Shown in pieces: positions 1-6,240 of a stretch of 64,000 nt of DNA. This stretch comes from Fodinibius salicampi (lineage in GTDB: Bacteria; Bacteroidota; Rhodothermia; Balneolales; Balneolaceae). The stretch is taken from contig NZ_BAABRS010000001.1 of assembly GCF_039545095.1 (NCBI RefSeq), positions 1,674,001 through 1,738,000 on the forward strand, in the 5' to 3' direction. The notes below the pieces were generated by a model, which was not told where the DNA came from, did no database searches, and saw only the letters and a program-made list of their open reading frames with translations. The position numbers were made by a program, and so were the translations under genes. How positions within the stretch are numbered: the first letter of the stretch is position 1; each line of letters opens with the position of its first letter.

Positions 1-62
1 TGGGATTCTTCTATAACACTATTCGAATTATTGTGGTGTTCTTGTGTTTCTGTGAAATTCAT
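1..62 (-). CDS. Start of a possible gene running off the left edge
   Basis: An open frame begins with ATG at 60-62 on the minus strand and stays open to the window edge, giving 20 codons that start MNFTETQEHHNN. It points the same way as the two small genes to its right and follows the terminator at 93-116, as an independent transcript would. The fragment is too short to recognise a family, and a chance open frame cannot be excluded. Confidence 0.3.
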   Translation of the reverse strand, partial: MNFTETQEHHNNSNSVIEES

Positions 63-83
63 AGTTGTATATTTTTGGGTTAG

Positions 84-116
84 AAATAAAAAAGGCAGCC
101 CTGTTAAGAACTACCT
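84..116 (-). terminator. Intrinsic terminator after the 61-aa gene
   Basis: A 9-bp stem (three of the pairs are G-U), with arms at 93-101 and 108-116 and a 6-nt loop, is followed on the minus strand by a run of T at 84-92. It sits about 30 nt past the stop of the 146-331 gene. Confidence 0.6.
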
Positions 117-145
117 GTGAATTCATTGTTTAATTGAGGTTCTTC

Positions 146-331
146 TTACATAAGCTGAGTTATATAGTCTGGTTCAAGCCCGAAGTATTCCTCGCATATA
201 TGGTATGCAGAGTCAATATCTCCCCGCTGTAGATACCTGTCCATCTGATCCCTGGCTTCACGTATGAGATCATCAGCTTCTTTTTCGCTTAAGTTATCTC
301 GTTGCAGTAGTATTTCTTTTATGTTTTTCAT
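146..331 (-). CDS. Small acidic hypothetical protein (61 aa)
   Basis: A 61-residue protein, highly charged, with no signal peptide or membrane segment. It starts MKNIKEILLQRDNLSEKEAD and has two helix-like stretches (SEKEADDLIREARDQMD, then SAYHICEEYFGLEPDY). I do not recognise a family. It is flanked by its own terminator downstream (84-116) and by the terminator of the next gene upstream (348-376), so it is probably transcribed alone. It lies in the integrated element that ends at the tmRNA gene, so it is probably accessory cargo. The small size and lack of a motif keep confidence moderate. Confidence 0.5.
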   Translation of the reverse strand: MKNIKEILLQRDNLSEKEADDLIREARDQMDRYLQRGDIDSAYHICEEYFGLEPDYITQLM

Positions 332-347
332 AATCTGAACATGTATT

Positions 348-376
348 AAAAAAAGGCAGGACTATTCATCCTGCCT
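348..376 (-). terminator. Intrinsic terminator after the 124-aa gene
   Basis: A perfect 7-bp GC-rich stem (355-361 with 369-375, 7-nt loop) is followed on the minus strand by a T-run at 348-354. It lies 34 nt past the stop of the 410-784 gene. Confidence 0.8.
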
Positions 377-409
377 CTTCTGCTGTAATTACGATGTTTG
401 CCATTGTCA

Positions 410-784
410 TCATGCAGGCAATTTCTCCTGTCCATTTTCAAAGACGTGCTCTTCTGTGGTAACGGGCTCAGGACTGTATTCCCAGCTGTGCTCTAATATT
501 ACTTTCTCACCTGTTTCTGGGATTTCATACTCATAAGGCTCGCAAGATACTCGCTGAATTTCACCTGGCATTGTACTACCAATTAACTGTTGGCAATAAT
601 CATCCTCAAAAGTAGAGGGTATTCTTGCTTTCCTTGCAGTAGCATAGTACTTGCCTGATTCCTGGGATTTCACCATCTCAACGTCACCTCTCAACACTAA
701 AGCATTAAAAGGTTCGCCTTCTTCGTTTTTCATTTGTTCAAAATCAATTACAGTAACCATTGTCTTATATATTTTATTTAGCAT
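410..784 (-). CDS. Hypothetical protein of the integrated element (124 aa)
   Basis: Soluble acidic protein of 124 residues; the true start may be Met9 (position 760), giving MVTVIDFEQ. It has a beta-rich look (ALVLRGDVEMVKSQESGKYYATARKARIPSTF) and a conserved-looking centre around PGEIQRVSCEPYEYEIPETG. No signal peptide, transmembrane segment or catalytic motif is visible, and I cannot name a family. A good intrinsic terminator follows directly, so it is probably monocistronic. Its position in an AT-rich element bounded by an integrase and tmRNA suggests accessory cargo. Confidence 0.6.
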   Translation of the reverse strand: MLNKIYKTMVTVIDFEQMKNEEGEPFNALVLRGDVEMVKSQESGKYYATARKARIPSTFEDDYCQQLIGSTMPGEIQRVSCEPYEYEIPETGEKVILEHSWEYSPEPVTTEEHVFENGQEKLPA

Positions 785-1269
785 TTAAGTTGGGGGGATA
801 CCTTTGATCCCTGAGACAGAGGGGGTGTGTTTATAGAGAAGATGCTTCCTCTTACAGATCAGATAAATTTTTTTTGACGGAGTTATACAGATTTTCTTTA
901 TAGAATTGTAAAAGCTCTTCCAACCTATATACTCCTACTGATGAGAAGGGTAAAAAAGATGCCTATAGAAGTATATTTTACAGTCTCATAAGTTCAAAAT
1001 TAGTAGGACTATAAATAAGACCTGAGTAGAGATATGCAACTCCAAGACTGTTGAATAAGGTGGATAGGTAATATTCTCAGTACTAACAGAAAGGGTAGAT
1101 ATAAATAATTCAAGATCTGCTATTTCTTTTTTCTAAAAATCCCAATATCCCTCCCCTTCTTTCTTCTGCTATAAAGCCCTCAGCCCAAAATGGCAAAGTG
1201 TTATATAATAAAACAGCCTAATACAGGGATAAGCTACTTCAATATATATTTTAAAGCAGGCAAAATATT
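785..1269. other. Gene-free AT-rich stretch in the element
   Basis: 485 bases between the stop of the restriction-endonuclease gene and the start of the 124-aa gene. I see no convincing open frame, RNA gene or strong hairpin. The promoter of the 124-aa gene should be near its left end; the rest may be decayed cargo. Confidence 0.5.
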
Positions 1270-2265
1270 TTAATCATTCAGCGAAAGTTCATCATGGATA
1301 AAATTGATAGAAATTTTATATAAAAGCTCCTTTAAATCCTCCGCAAAAATAAAATCTATATCAGCATCATCGTTATTTAAACTATCATTTTCTTTTATAT
1401 TTGATTCGGTAAATAAAACTATCTTTTGAATAATTCGTATGTTTTCATTTGACCAATATTTTTCTGACTTATTAATTTGTTGGATCACATTGCTTTTCAC
1501 TTTTCCCTTGTAGTCCTTTACCTGAATGGCAATTCCCAATTGGACTTCCTTTGTTAGGCTTGGCAATTTTATTAAAATATCAGTTCCATGTTCTTTTTCT
1601 TTTTTTCCACCCTCTCTTGTAATCTCATAAAATGGAAATAATTCCTGAAGTCCCTCAACAAGTGCATATTCCCACTCTTCCCTTGCAAATTGCTGATTTA
1701 ATTTGTCATAGATGTCATTCTCAAATTCATTTTTATCAAAATGATTATTAATAATGTCATTAATTGAATTGGATAATCTTTCATCATATCCAATACTTTT
1801 ATTTAACTCCTCCTCCTTAGACTTAAGGATTTTTTCAACCTCTTGCTGATAATGGTTAATGTTCCAAAACCTAGATGGATTCTTTAGTGTTGATCGGATA
1901 TTAGCATCTACATTCTCATTTTTTCTGACAAAACCCTTAATAAATTTTGCTGGAAATATATGCCCATATCCTCCAAACTCTTCAGTTCTTTCAAATCGAT
2001 ATCCTTCATCCCAATCCTCAGTAGCTTTTACAATAGCTACCTGATTCCATTCTGGTAACCGTGGAACTAATAAAATGTCTCCCTTTTTCACTTTAAGCAT
2101 GGACATATTTCTTTTGGCTCCCTCATCCATCTTCAGGTTTCTTAAATCCTGTTTCTCATCCCATCCCCATCCTTGTCTCAGACGATTATGATTTACCAAC
2201 TCATTTTTAAAAAACTCTCGTTCATTAGTATCTATTCTATAGCACCAATAGTTTGAATTACCCAT
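1270..2265 (-). CDS. Mrr-like restriction endonuclease with N-terminal PUA/EVE-like domain
   Basis: 331 residues in two parts. Residues about 1-135 resemble a PUA/EVE-type fold (W-rich start, then KVKKGDILLVPRLPEWNQV and a GYGHIFPAKFIKGF segment), a fold often used to sense modified bases. Residues about 195-315 look like an Mrr-type PD-(D/E)xK nuclease: Glu204 in the first helix, G-T-D229, and Q248-V-K250. The central part (140-195) is a charged linker. No methyltransferase or McrB-like partner is adjacent, so a stand-alone type IV-like enzyme cutting modified or foreign DNA is the best guess. It is carried on the tmRNA-integrated element, in line with a defence cargo. The nuclease call is fairly firm; the N-terminal domain is inferred from pattern only. 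Confidence 0.7.
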   Translation of the reverse strand: MGNSNYWCYRIDTNEREFFKNELVNHNRLRQGWGWDEKQDLRNLKMDEGAKRNMSMLKVKKGDILLVPRLPEWNQVAIVKATEDWDEGYRFERTEEFGGYGHIFPAKFIKGFVRKNENVDANIRSTLKNPSRFWNINHYQQEVEKILKSKEEELNKSIGYDERLSNSINDIINNHFDKNEFENDIYDKLNQQFAREEWEYALVEGLQELFPFYEITREGGKKEKEHGTDILIKLPSLTKEVQLGIAIQVKDYKGKVKSNVIQQINKSEKYWSNENIRIIQKIVLFTESNIKENDSLNNDDADIDFIFAEDLKELLYKISINFIHDELSLND

Positions 2266-2541
2266 AGCCTCTCCTTTTTTACGAATCTGATTCTGATTAA
2301 GATCCTTTTATTATAAACCAACAGTTTTAATCTCCATCTATCGTAGCATCTAATTATACTCAATTGTGTTATATAATAGTAATGTAGGTAAACACTCATT
2401 TTAATTTTGAGGGGTAAATAAGGGGGCTTACAGGCATGTCCATATATTCACGGGTAGTTTTTTTGCAATTTTAAAAATTACTATGTAATTTTTAATCGAT
2501 ATAAAATAGCCACCCACGCATAGATATAGAGGGTCAGATAT
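2266..2541. other. Intergenic region between divergent element genes
   Basis: AT-rich spacer between the restriction-endonuclease gene (minus) and the winged-helix gene (plus). It should hold both promoters. No open frame or RNA is evident in this part; the structured right end is listed separately as an operator candidate. Confidence 0.5.
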
Positions 2542-2593
2542 ACTTTAGTTGAGCTCACCAGATATATAAACAACTAAAGTGCAAAAATTGCAC
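2542..2593. promoter_or_regulatory. Nested inverted repeats, operator candidate
   Basis: Two symmetric sites lie just before the winged-helix gene. The first is a perfect 10-bp inverted repeat (2542-2551 and 2571-2580) with a 19-nt spacer. The second is a 15-nt palindrome GTGCAAAAATTGCAC at 2579-2593 that overlaps the end of the first. Position and symmetry suggest binding sites for a dimeric regulator, perhaps the adjacent gene product itself. Binding is inferred. Confidence 0.5.
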
Positions 2594-2647
2594 GGGGGCA
2601 ATATTTTTTGCCTTTCTTTTTTTCATATTCATACAATTAATATCACT

Positions 2648-3199
2648 ATGAATTATGATTATTACTTACAACAGGATACTGATGGTGATTTCATCAAGTA
2701 CAGAAGTCCTTTTGCTGTAAATTTTTACCGATTAGAAGCCTATCGAGATTGGTGTTTAGAAAAGATTATCCTTTTTGAAGCCTATCTCCATCTCTATAGA
2801 AATTTGGGAAATGACTTCTATTATCAAAAATCCAGACTTTATAAGCTTACGAAGCTAAAAAGACATACAGTTGATAAATATACTCAACAACTAAAGGAAG
2901 CAGGATATATCACAGTAAATAGAAGAGGTGACGAATATAATTTTAAGAATTACTACCATATAAATTTTGACGAAATTATAGATGATCTTTATGAAATTTA
3001 TGATCTAGAACAAATGGATGTCGCTGGTCAACTTGATAATTTAAAAGATCTCTATGAAATTCTTTTCCAATACGAGAAAAATCGATTCGAATTAGAAAAA
3101 GCTCAAAATATAAAAAAGGATGTTTTGACTAGATATAAAATAACTGGAGATGATGTTGAGGACCAGTTGGGAGGATTTGATAACTTTACAATGATATAA
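2648..3199 (+). CDS. Winged-helix DNA-binding protein of the element
   Basis: 183 residues from ATG 2648. The longer frame from 2579 would begin inside a palindrome and add a hydrophobic leader, so the internal Met (MNYDYYLQQD) is preferred. Residues about 45-110 look like a winged helix-turn-helix: LFEAYLHLY, a helix with KSRLYKLTKLKRHTVDKYTQ as recognition region, then a wing (AGYITVNRRGDEYNF). The C-terminal third is acidic and helical (EIIDDLYEIYDLEQ). This layout fits a regulator or a replication-initiation-type protein of a mobile element; I cannot say which. Inverted repeats immediately upstream suggest autoregulation. Confidence 0.65.
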   Translation: MNYDYYLQQDTDGDFIKYRSPFAVNFYRLEAYRDWCLEKIILFEAYLHLYRNLGNDFYYQKSRLYKLTKLKRHTVDKYTQQLKEAGYITVNRRGDEYNFKNYYHINFDEIIDDLYEIYDLEQMDVAGQLDNLKDLYEILFQYEKNRFELEKAQNIKKDVLTRYKITGDDVEDQLGGFDNFTMI

Positions 3200-3465
3200 A
3201 ATCGCTGTTAAAACCAACCTATAAAGTTAGTTATAAATTGAAGAGGACTACCTTTATTAGTAGAATTTAACAGTCTAAGACAAGATAGAATAACCCTGGA
3301 TAGAAATTTTAAAAGGTAAACAAGCTATATATACCGCTTGAAAATATAGATTTAAACAAATGTGATATAATGGGATGGTTGCATTCTGCTTCAAATCTCC
3401 ATTCCAACTAAGGCAAACAGACAGCTATTTATTTAAGTTTAAGAAGCAAAGTTACATTTTTAATA

Positions 3466-3756
3466 ATGGCAAACTCACATTCTGGTCGGGTTACTATTGA
3501 TGGTATAATGACACCTGACCAATTTGAACACTTTAAGCGTGAAATACTACAAAAGATAGATGATATAGCAGATAAAATTGATAATGATGAAGATGAGTTC
3601 TTGACCACAGAAGGAGCTTGTGAATATTTAAAAATTGGAAAGACAAAGTTATATAACCTCGTAACCGAAGGGATAATAAAAAAATATCGTATCACAGGCA
3701 CCGTTTTATACCGTAAAGATGAATTGAGAAAAGCTGTGTTAGATGATTCTATTTGA
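3466..3756 (+). CDS. Excisionase-like MerR/HTH_17 protein
   Basis: 96 residues. The N-terminal half is a charged helix (HFKREILQKIDDIADKID). The C-terminal half is a MerR-type helix-turn-helix of the DNA-binding excisionase family: FLTTEGACEYLKIGKTKLYN, then the wing YRITGTVLYRKDELRKAV. It faces the integrase gene and shares a bidirectional terminator with it. Small HTH_17 proteins next to Bacteroidota integrases commonly act as recombination directionality factors. That role here is inference from position and size. Confidence 0.75.
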   Translation: MANSHSGRVTIDGIMTPDQFEHFKREILQKIDDIADKIDNDEDEFLTTEGACEYLKIGKTKLYNLVTEGIIKKYRITGTVLYRKDELRKAVLDDSI

Positions 3757-3779
3757 TAGATAAAACTAAATATAGAAAT

Positions 3780-3819
3780 AAAAAGGACGAGTGTTTTATA
3801 GCACTCGTCCTTTTTTTAT
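3780..3819. terminator. Bidirectional terminator between excisionase-like gene and integrase
   Basis: A perfect 9-bp GC-rich stem (3785-3793 with 3802-3810, loop 3794-3801) is flanked by A-runs on the left and T-runs on the right, so it can stop transcription from both convergent genes. Confidence 0.9.
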
Positions 3820-3826
3820 ATGCACT

Positions 3827-5014
3827 TTATATTTCTACTTTTTCCATTTCTGATAAAGCTTTCTGTTGGGTAACCTTAGAATAAATTTGAGTTGTTCTTA
3901 ACTGAGAATGTCCCAGCATATTTCCAACTGTTTCTAAGGAAACACCTTGCTCCAGGGTTATAGTAGTAGCAAATGTATGTCTGGCTACATGAGTAGTTAG
4001 ATGCTTTTCTATACCACAAATATCCGCTAATTCCTTCAAATATGCATTATAGTTTTGATTTGAAGGAACTTCGAATAATAATTCTTTAGCAGTTTTTTCC
4101 TCGTAGTTATGTTTTTTAAGTATATCAAGTGGGGTAGGTAACAAGGGAATATAGGACTTGTTACCTGTTTTTTGTCTTTTAATTATAAGCAGCTTATTTC
4201 CTTCTGTATCATAAATATCTCTTTTCTTAGTTTTTGAGATATCAGAAAAACTAAGCCCAGTATAACAGCTAAATAAAAAGTAATCACGGATTCTATCTAA
4301 TCTATCTATTGTAATCTCTTTCTCTTTTAATTTATTCACTTCTTCCAGAGATAAGCAGGTTCTATCTGTTTCCTTATATGTTAAATCAAGCTCTATAAAG
4401 GGATCTTTATTTATCCACCCTCGTTTAAGAGCTTTATTTAATACAACCTTAGTATTCTTAACATATCGCACTACTGTATTATGTTTAAATCCCAGCTCAT
4501 TTCTAAGATATTTGAAGTAATCATTAATTAAATCAATGGTTAGGTTATCAAATTTAATATCCTTACTTCCTGTGTATCTTTTAAGAAAATTTTGGAAGTG
4601 ATTTCGAGTAGTACGATATTTTTTATAGGTTCCTTCGCTTCTATTTTTATCCTTTTGTATTTCATCAAGTAATTTGTCCCATTCTTGAAGATAGAAATGT
4701 CTCTTTTGAACTTTACCCTGAAATTCACGTTTTATCTTTTCTAAAGGAGGGCGTTCTTCATCTATATATTTACGTTCTAATCTATTAACCTTACTTAGGG
4801 CATCTTCTATGCGGTTATTTACAGAATTATTTCTCCCAGTGGCTCTCTGCGAATCTCTATCCCAGTTATCGACCTCTACCTTTACCTTAAGAGAGATCTC
4901 AACTCTATTGCCATCATGCGTGAGCCTAAGATACACTGGGACTTTATTATTCTTATCGATTTTATCTTTTCTGATATAAATATAGGTTTTCAGTTTGTAC
5001 ATAATATTCACCAT
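3827..5014 (-). CDS. Tyrosine recombinase / integrase, IntDOT-like
   Basis: 395-residue site-specific integrase with an N-terminal arm-binding domain (about 1-100), a SAM-like core-binding domain (about 105-205) and a catalytic domain (about 215-395). Visible catalytic residues are Lys282, H342-x-x-R345, His369 (MLGHS) and Tyr378 (TTQIYSK). The position of the first catalytic Arg holds Ser255 (YTGLSFSDI), as known for the CTnDOT integrase. The gene ends at a bidirectional terminator and starts 166 nt from the tmRNA 3' end, the expected layout for an element using ssrA as attachment site. The first ATG (5012-5014) lies inside an inverted repeat; Met5 (5002) is an alternative start. Confidence 0.92.
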   Translation of the reverse strand: MVNIMYKLKTYIYIRKDKIDKNNKVPVYLRLTHDGNRVEISLKVKVEVDNWDRDSQRATGRNNSVNNRIEDALSKVNRLERKYIDEERPPLEKIKREFQGKVQKRHFYLQEWDKLLDEIQKDKNRSEGTYKKYRTTRNHFQNFLKRYTGSKDIKFDNLTIDLINDYFKYLRNELGFKHNTVVRYVKNTKVVLNKALKRGWINKDPFIELDLTYKETDRTCLSLEEVNKLKEKEITIDRLDRIRDYFLFSCYTGLSFSDISKTKKRDIYDTEGNKLLIIKRQKTGNKSYIPLLPTPLDILKKHNYEEKTAKELLFEVPSNQNYNAYLKELADICGIEKHLTTHVARHTFATTITLEQGVSLETVGNMLGHSQLRTTQIYSKVTQQKALSEMEKVEI

Positions 5015-5075
5015 TTAGGTTTTGTGTTTTTATTTGATACCAAATTTCGAAATCGAAATTGGTAACCTAAATGGT
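5010..5075. repeat. Nested palindromes at the integrase start
   Basis: An outer perfect 12-bp inverted repeat (5010-5021 and 5064-5075) encloses an inner imperfect palindrome at 5038-5064 built on TACCAA...TTGGTA. The site covers the first integrase start codon and lies between the integrase and the tmRNA 3' end. It could be arm-type integrase or excisionase sites, or an operator of the integrase promoter. The function is inferred. Confidence 0.55.
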
Positions 5076-5111
5076 CACCAGTTATGTGAAGAAAGGTGAA
5101 CACATATGAAG

Positions 5112-5157
5112 GGGGAAAAATAAAAAATCCCTCCATACAGCTAGTATGAAGGGATTT
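5112..5157 (-). terminator. ssrA: Intrinsic terminator of the tmRNA gene
   Basis: A 14-bp stem with one mismatch (5125-5138 with 5144-5157, 5-nt loop) is followed on the minus strand by a T-rich tract at 5112-5124. It lies 24 nt beyond the tmRNA end. It is on the element side of the junction, so the element appears to supply the tmRNA terminator. Confidence 0.8.
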
Positions 5158-5180
5158 GAATAAATACGAAATAATAAAAG

Positions 5181-5547
5181 TGGAGGTGCGGGGAATCGAA
5201 CCCCGGTCCGAGATGGTATATCGTTCAAGCATCTACATGCTTAGTTACCGAATTTAGTTTCGCCTGTGGCAACGCTCGGTAACACACAACCACAGACTAT
5301 TCCGCAGGAAGTTTACACAGCACCTGACGGAAGACAGGGTGCTATGCTATCCTGTCATAATCGGCGCTCTCAGCGGCACTGACAGGCAAGAAACCGTGAG
5401 AACGGCTAAGCTGCGTTACGCAGCCAAGCTATAAGAATAGTTGTTGTCAACTACATTTAATGCATGATGATTTTTTACGAGATTCATCGCTCGAACTCGG
5501 CATGCAGCCTGCGATGCTACTCATCCCGTCGAATCCACTACACCCCC
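5181..5547 (-). ncRNA. ssrA: Transfer-messenger RNA (tmRNA)
   Basis: About 367 nt. The 5' end (plus 5541-5547, minus GGGGGTG followed by TAGTGGATTCGACGGG) is the canonical tmRNA start. The 3' end carries the T-arm (GGGGTTCGATTCCCC) and CACCTCC, which pairs with the 5' GGGGGTG to close the acceptor stem. CCA is not encoded. The tag frame follows TAGTT and reads DNNYSYSLAA-stop (5448 down to 5416), similar to the Salinibacter tag. tmRNA with SmpB rescues stalled ribosomes and marks the nascent chain for proteolysis. An integrase gene directly downstream shows that the 3' end served as an integration site. Confidence 0.95.
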
Positions 5548-5650
5548 AAAATGTCAAAGAACGTTCCTGCTCCTGTTTCTTCTCTTCTTTAATGCGCTCT
5601 AATATAACAAATTATTAACGGCTTATCATTCCACTTTATTTTGTTTTTTC

Positions 5651-5713
5651 GGATAGCAGAGGGCAGTGTGCGGATATCAGATGGCGGAAGGCAGATTCCA
5701 GATATCGGATAAG
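5651..5713. repeat. Left copy of the GGATAGCAGAGGGC-type intergenic repeat
   Basis: A low-complexity block of recurring units (GGATAGCAGAGGGC, CGGATATCAGATGGC, GGAAGGCAGATTCC). The same units occur on the opposite strand at 6166-6240, so the two blocks form an inverted pair around the four-helix-bundle gene. Confidence 0.7.
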
Positions 5714-5789
5714 GAGAATTTAATTTTTTTGTAAGGAATTACGAATTAAAGGGTCTTACTAAGGACAAGATTAATTTAATTCGTAAATA

Positions 5790-6164
5790 ATGAGTTATAA
5801 GAATCTGGATATTTGGCAGCGATCGAGGGCATTAGTTATTGATATTCACAAAATGAGTTTGACCCTGCCAAAATTTGAGCTGTATGAAACGGGATCACAA
5901 ATTCGGAGATCTATGAAAGCAGTAAAAGCTAACATAGTAGAAGGATACGGACGACGTCGCTATAAAAACGATTTTATCCGGTTTATAATTTATGCTCTGG
6001 CATCTACAGATGAGACTATTGATCATCTGGAAACACTGTATGAGACCGGTTCACTCAAAGATGAAAAACTGTACGAGGAACTTCATTCAAAACTTATCAG
6101 TCTCGCTAAGATGATTAATAATTTTCTACAATCGGTACAATCAGGACATCTTAGCAAAAAATAA
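5790..6164 (+). CDS. Four-helix-bundle protein (IVS / S23 family)
   Basis: 124 residues matching the family first described as proteins encoded in 23S rRNA intervening sequences and now named four-helix-bundle proteins. Diagnostic features are the start [18 protein letters not shown], the centre [20 protein letters not shown] with the next helix [20 protein letters not shown], and the ending [14 protein letters not shown]. Related proteins include the Avd accessory subunit of diversity-generating retroelements, but no reverse transcriptase or variable repeat is visible here. The molecular role of solitary members is unknown. The gene stands alone between tmRNA and lysAC and is flanked by inverted repeat blocks. 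Confidence 0.88.
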   Translation: MSYKNLDIWQRSRALVIDIHKMSLTLPKFELYETGSQIRRSMKAVKANIVEGYGRRRYKNDFIRFIIYALASTDETIDHLETLYETGSLKDEKLYEELHSKLISLAKMINNFLQSVQSGHLSKK

Positions 6165-6165
6165 C

Positions 6166-6240
6166 GGCCACTGCTATCCGCCATCCAGTATCCGCTAACC
6201 GAAATCTGCCTTCCGCCCTCTGCTACCCGAAATCTGACCC
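6166..6240. repeat. Right copy of the intergenic repeat, inverted
   Basis: Carries the reverse complements of units found at 5651-5713 (TGCTATCCGCCATCC, AATCTGCCTTCCGCC, CCCTCTGCTACCCG). It fills the space between two convergent genes, where it may also act in transcript ending. A related fragment occurs at 28522-28560. Confidence 0.7.

Noticed and set aside
1270-2265. Part of a classical restriction-modification system
   Set aside because: No methyltransferase or specificity gene within the visible element.
3429-3701. 90-aa open frame antisense to the excisionase-like gene
   Set aside because: The plus-strand frame has a clear MerR-type helix-turn-helix; the antisense frame has no recognisable features.
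5008-5232. 74-aa open frame on the minus strand
   Set aside because: It starts inside the tmRNA 3' domain and runs through the terminator and the palindromes; the sequence is explained by these.
5790-6164. Accessory gene of a diversity-generating retroelement
   Set aside because: No reverse transcriptase and no template/variable repeat pair was found nearby.
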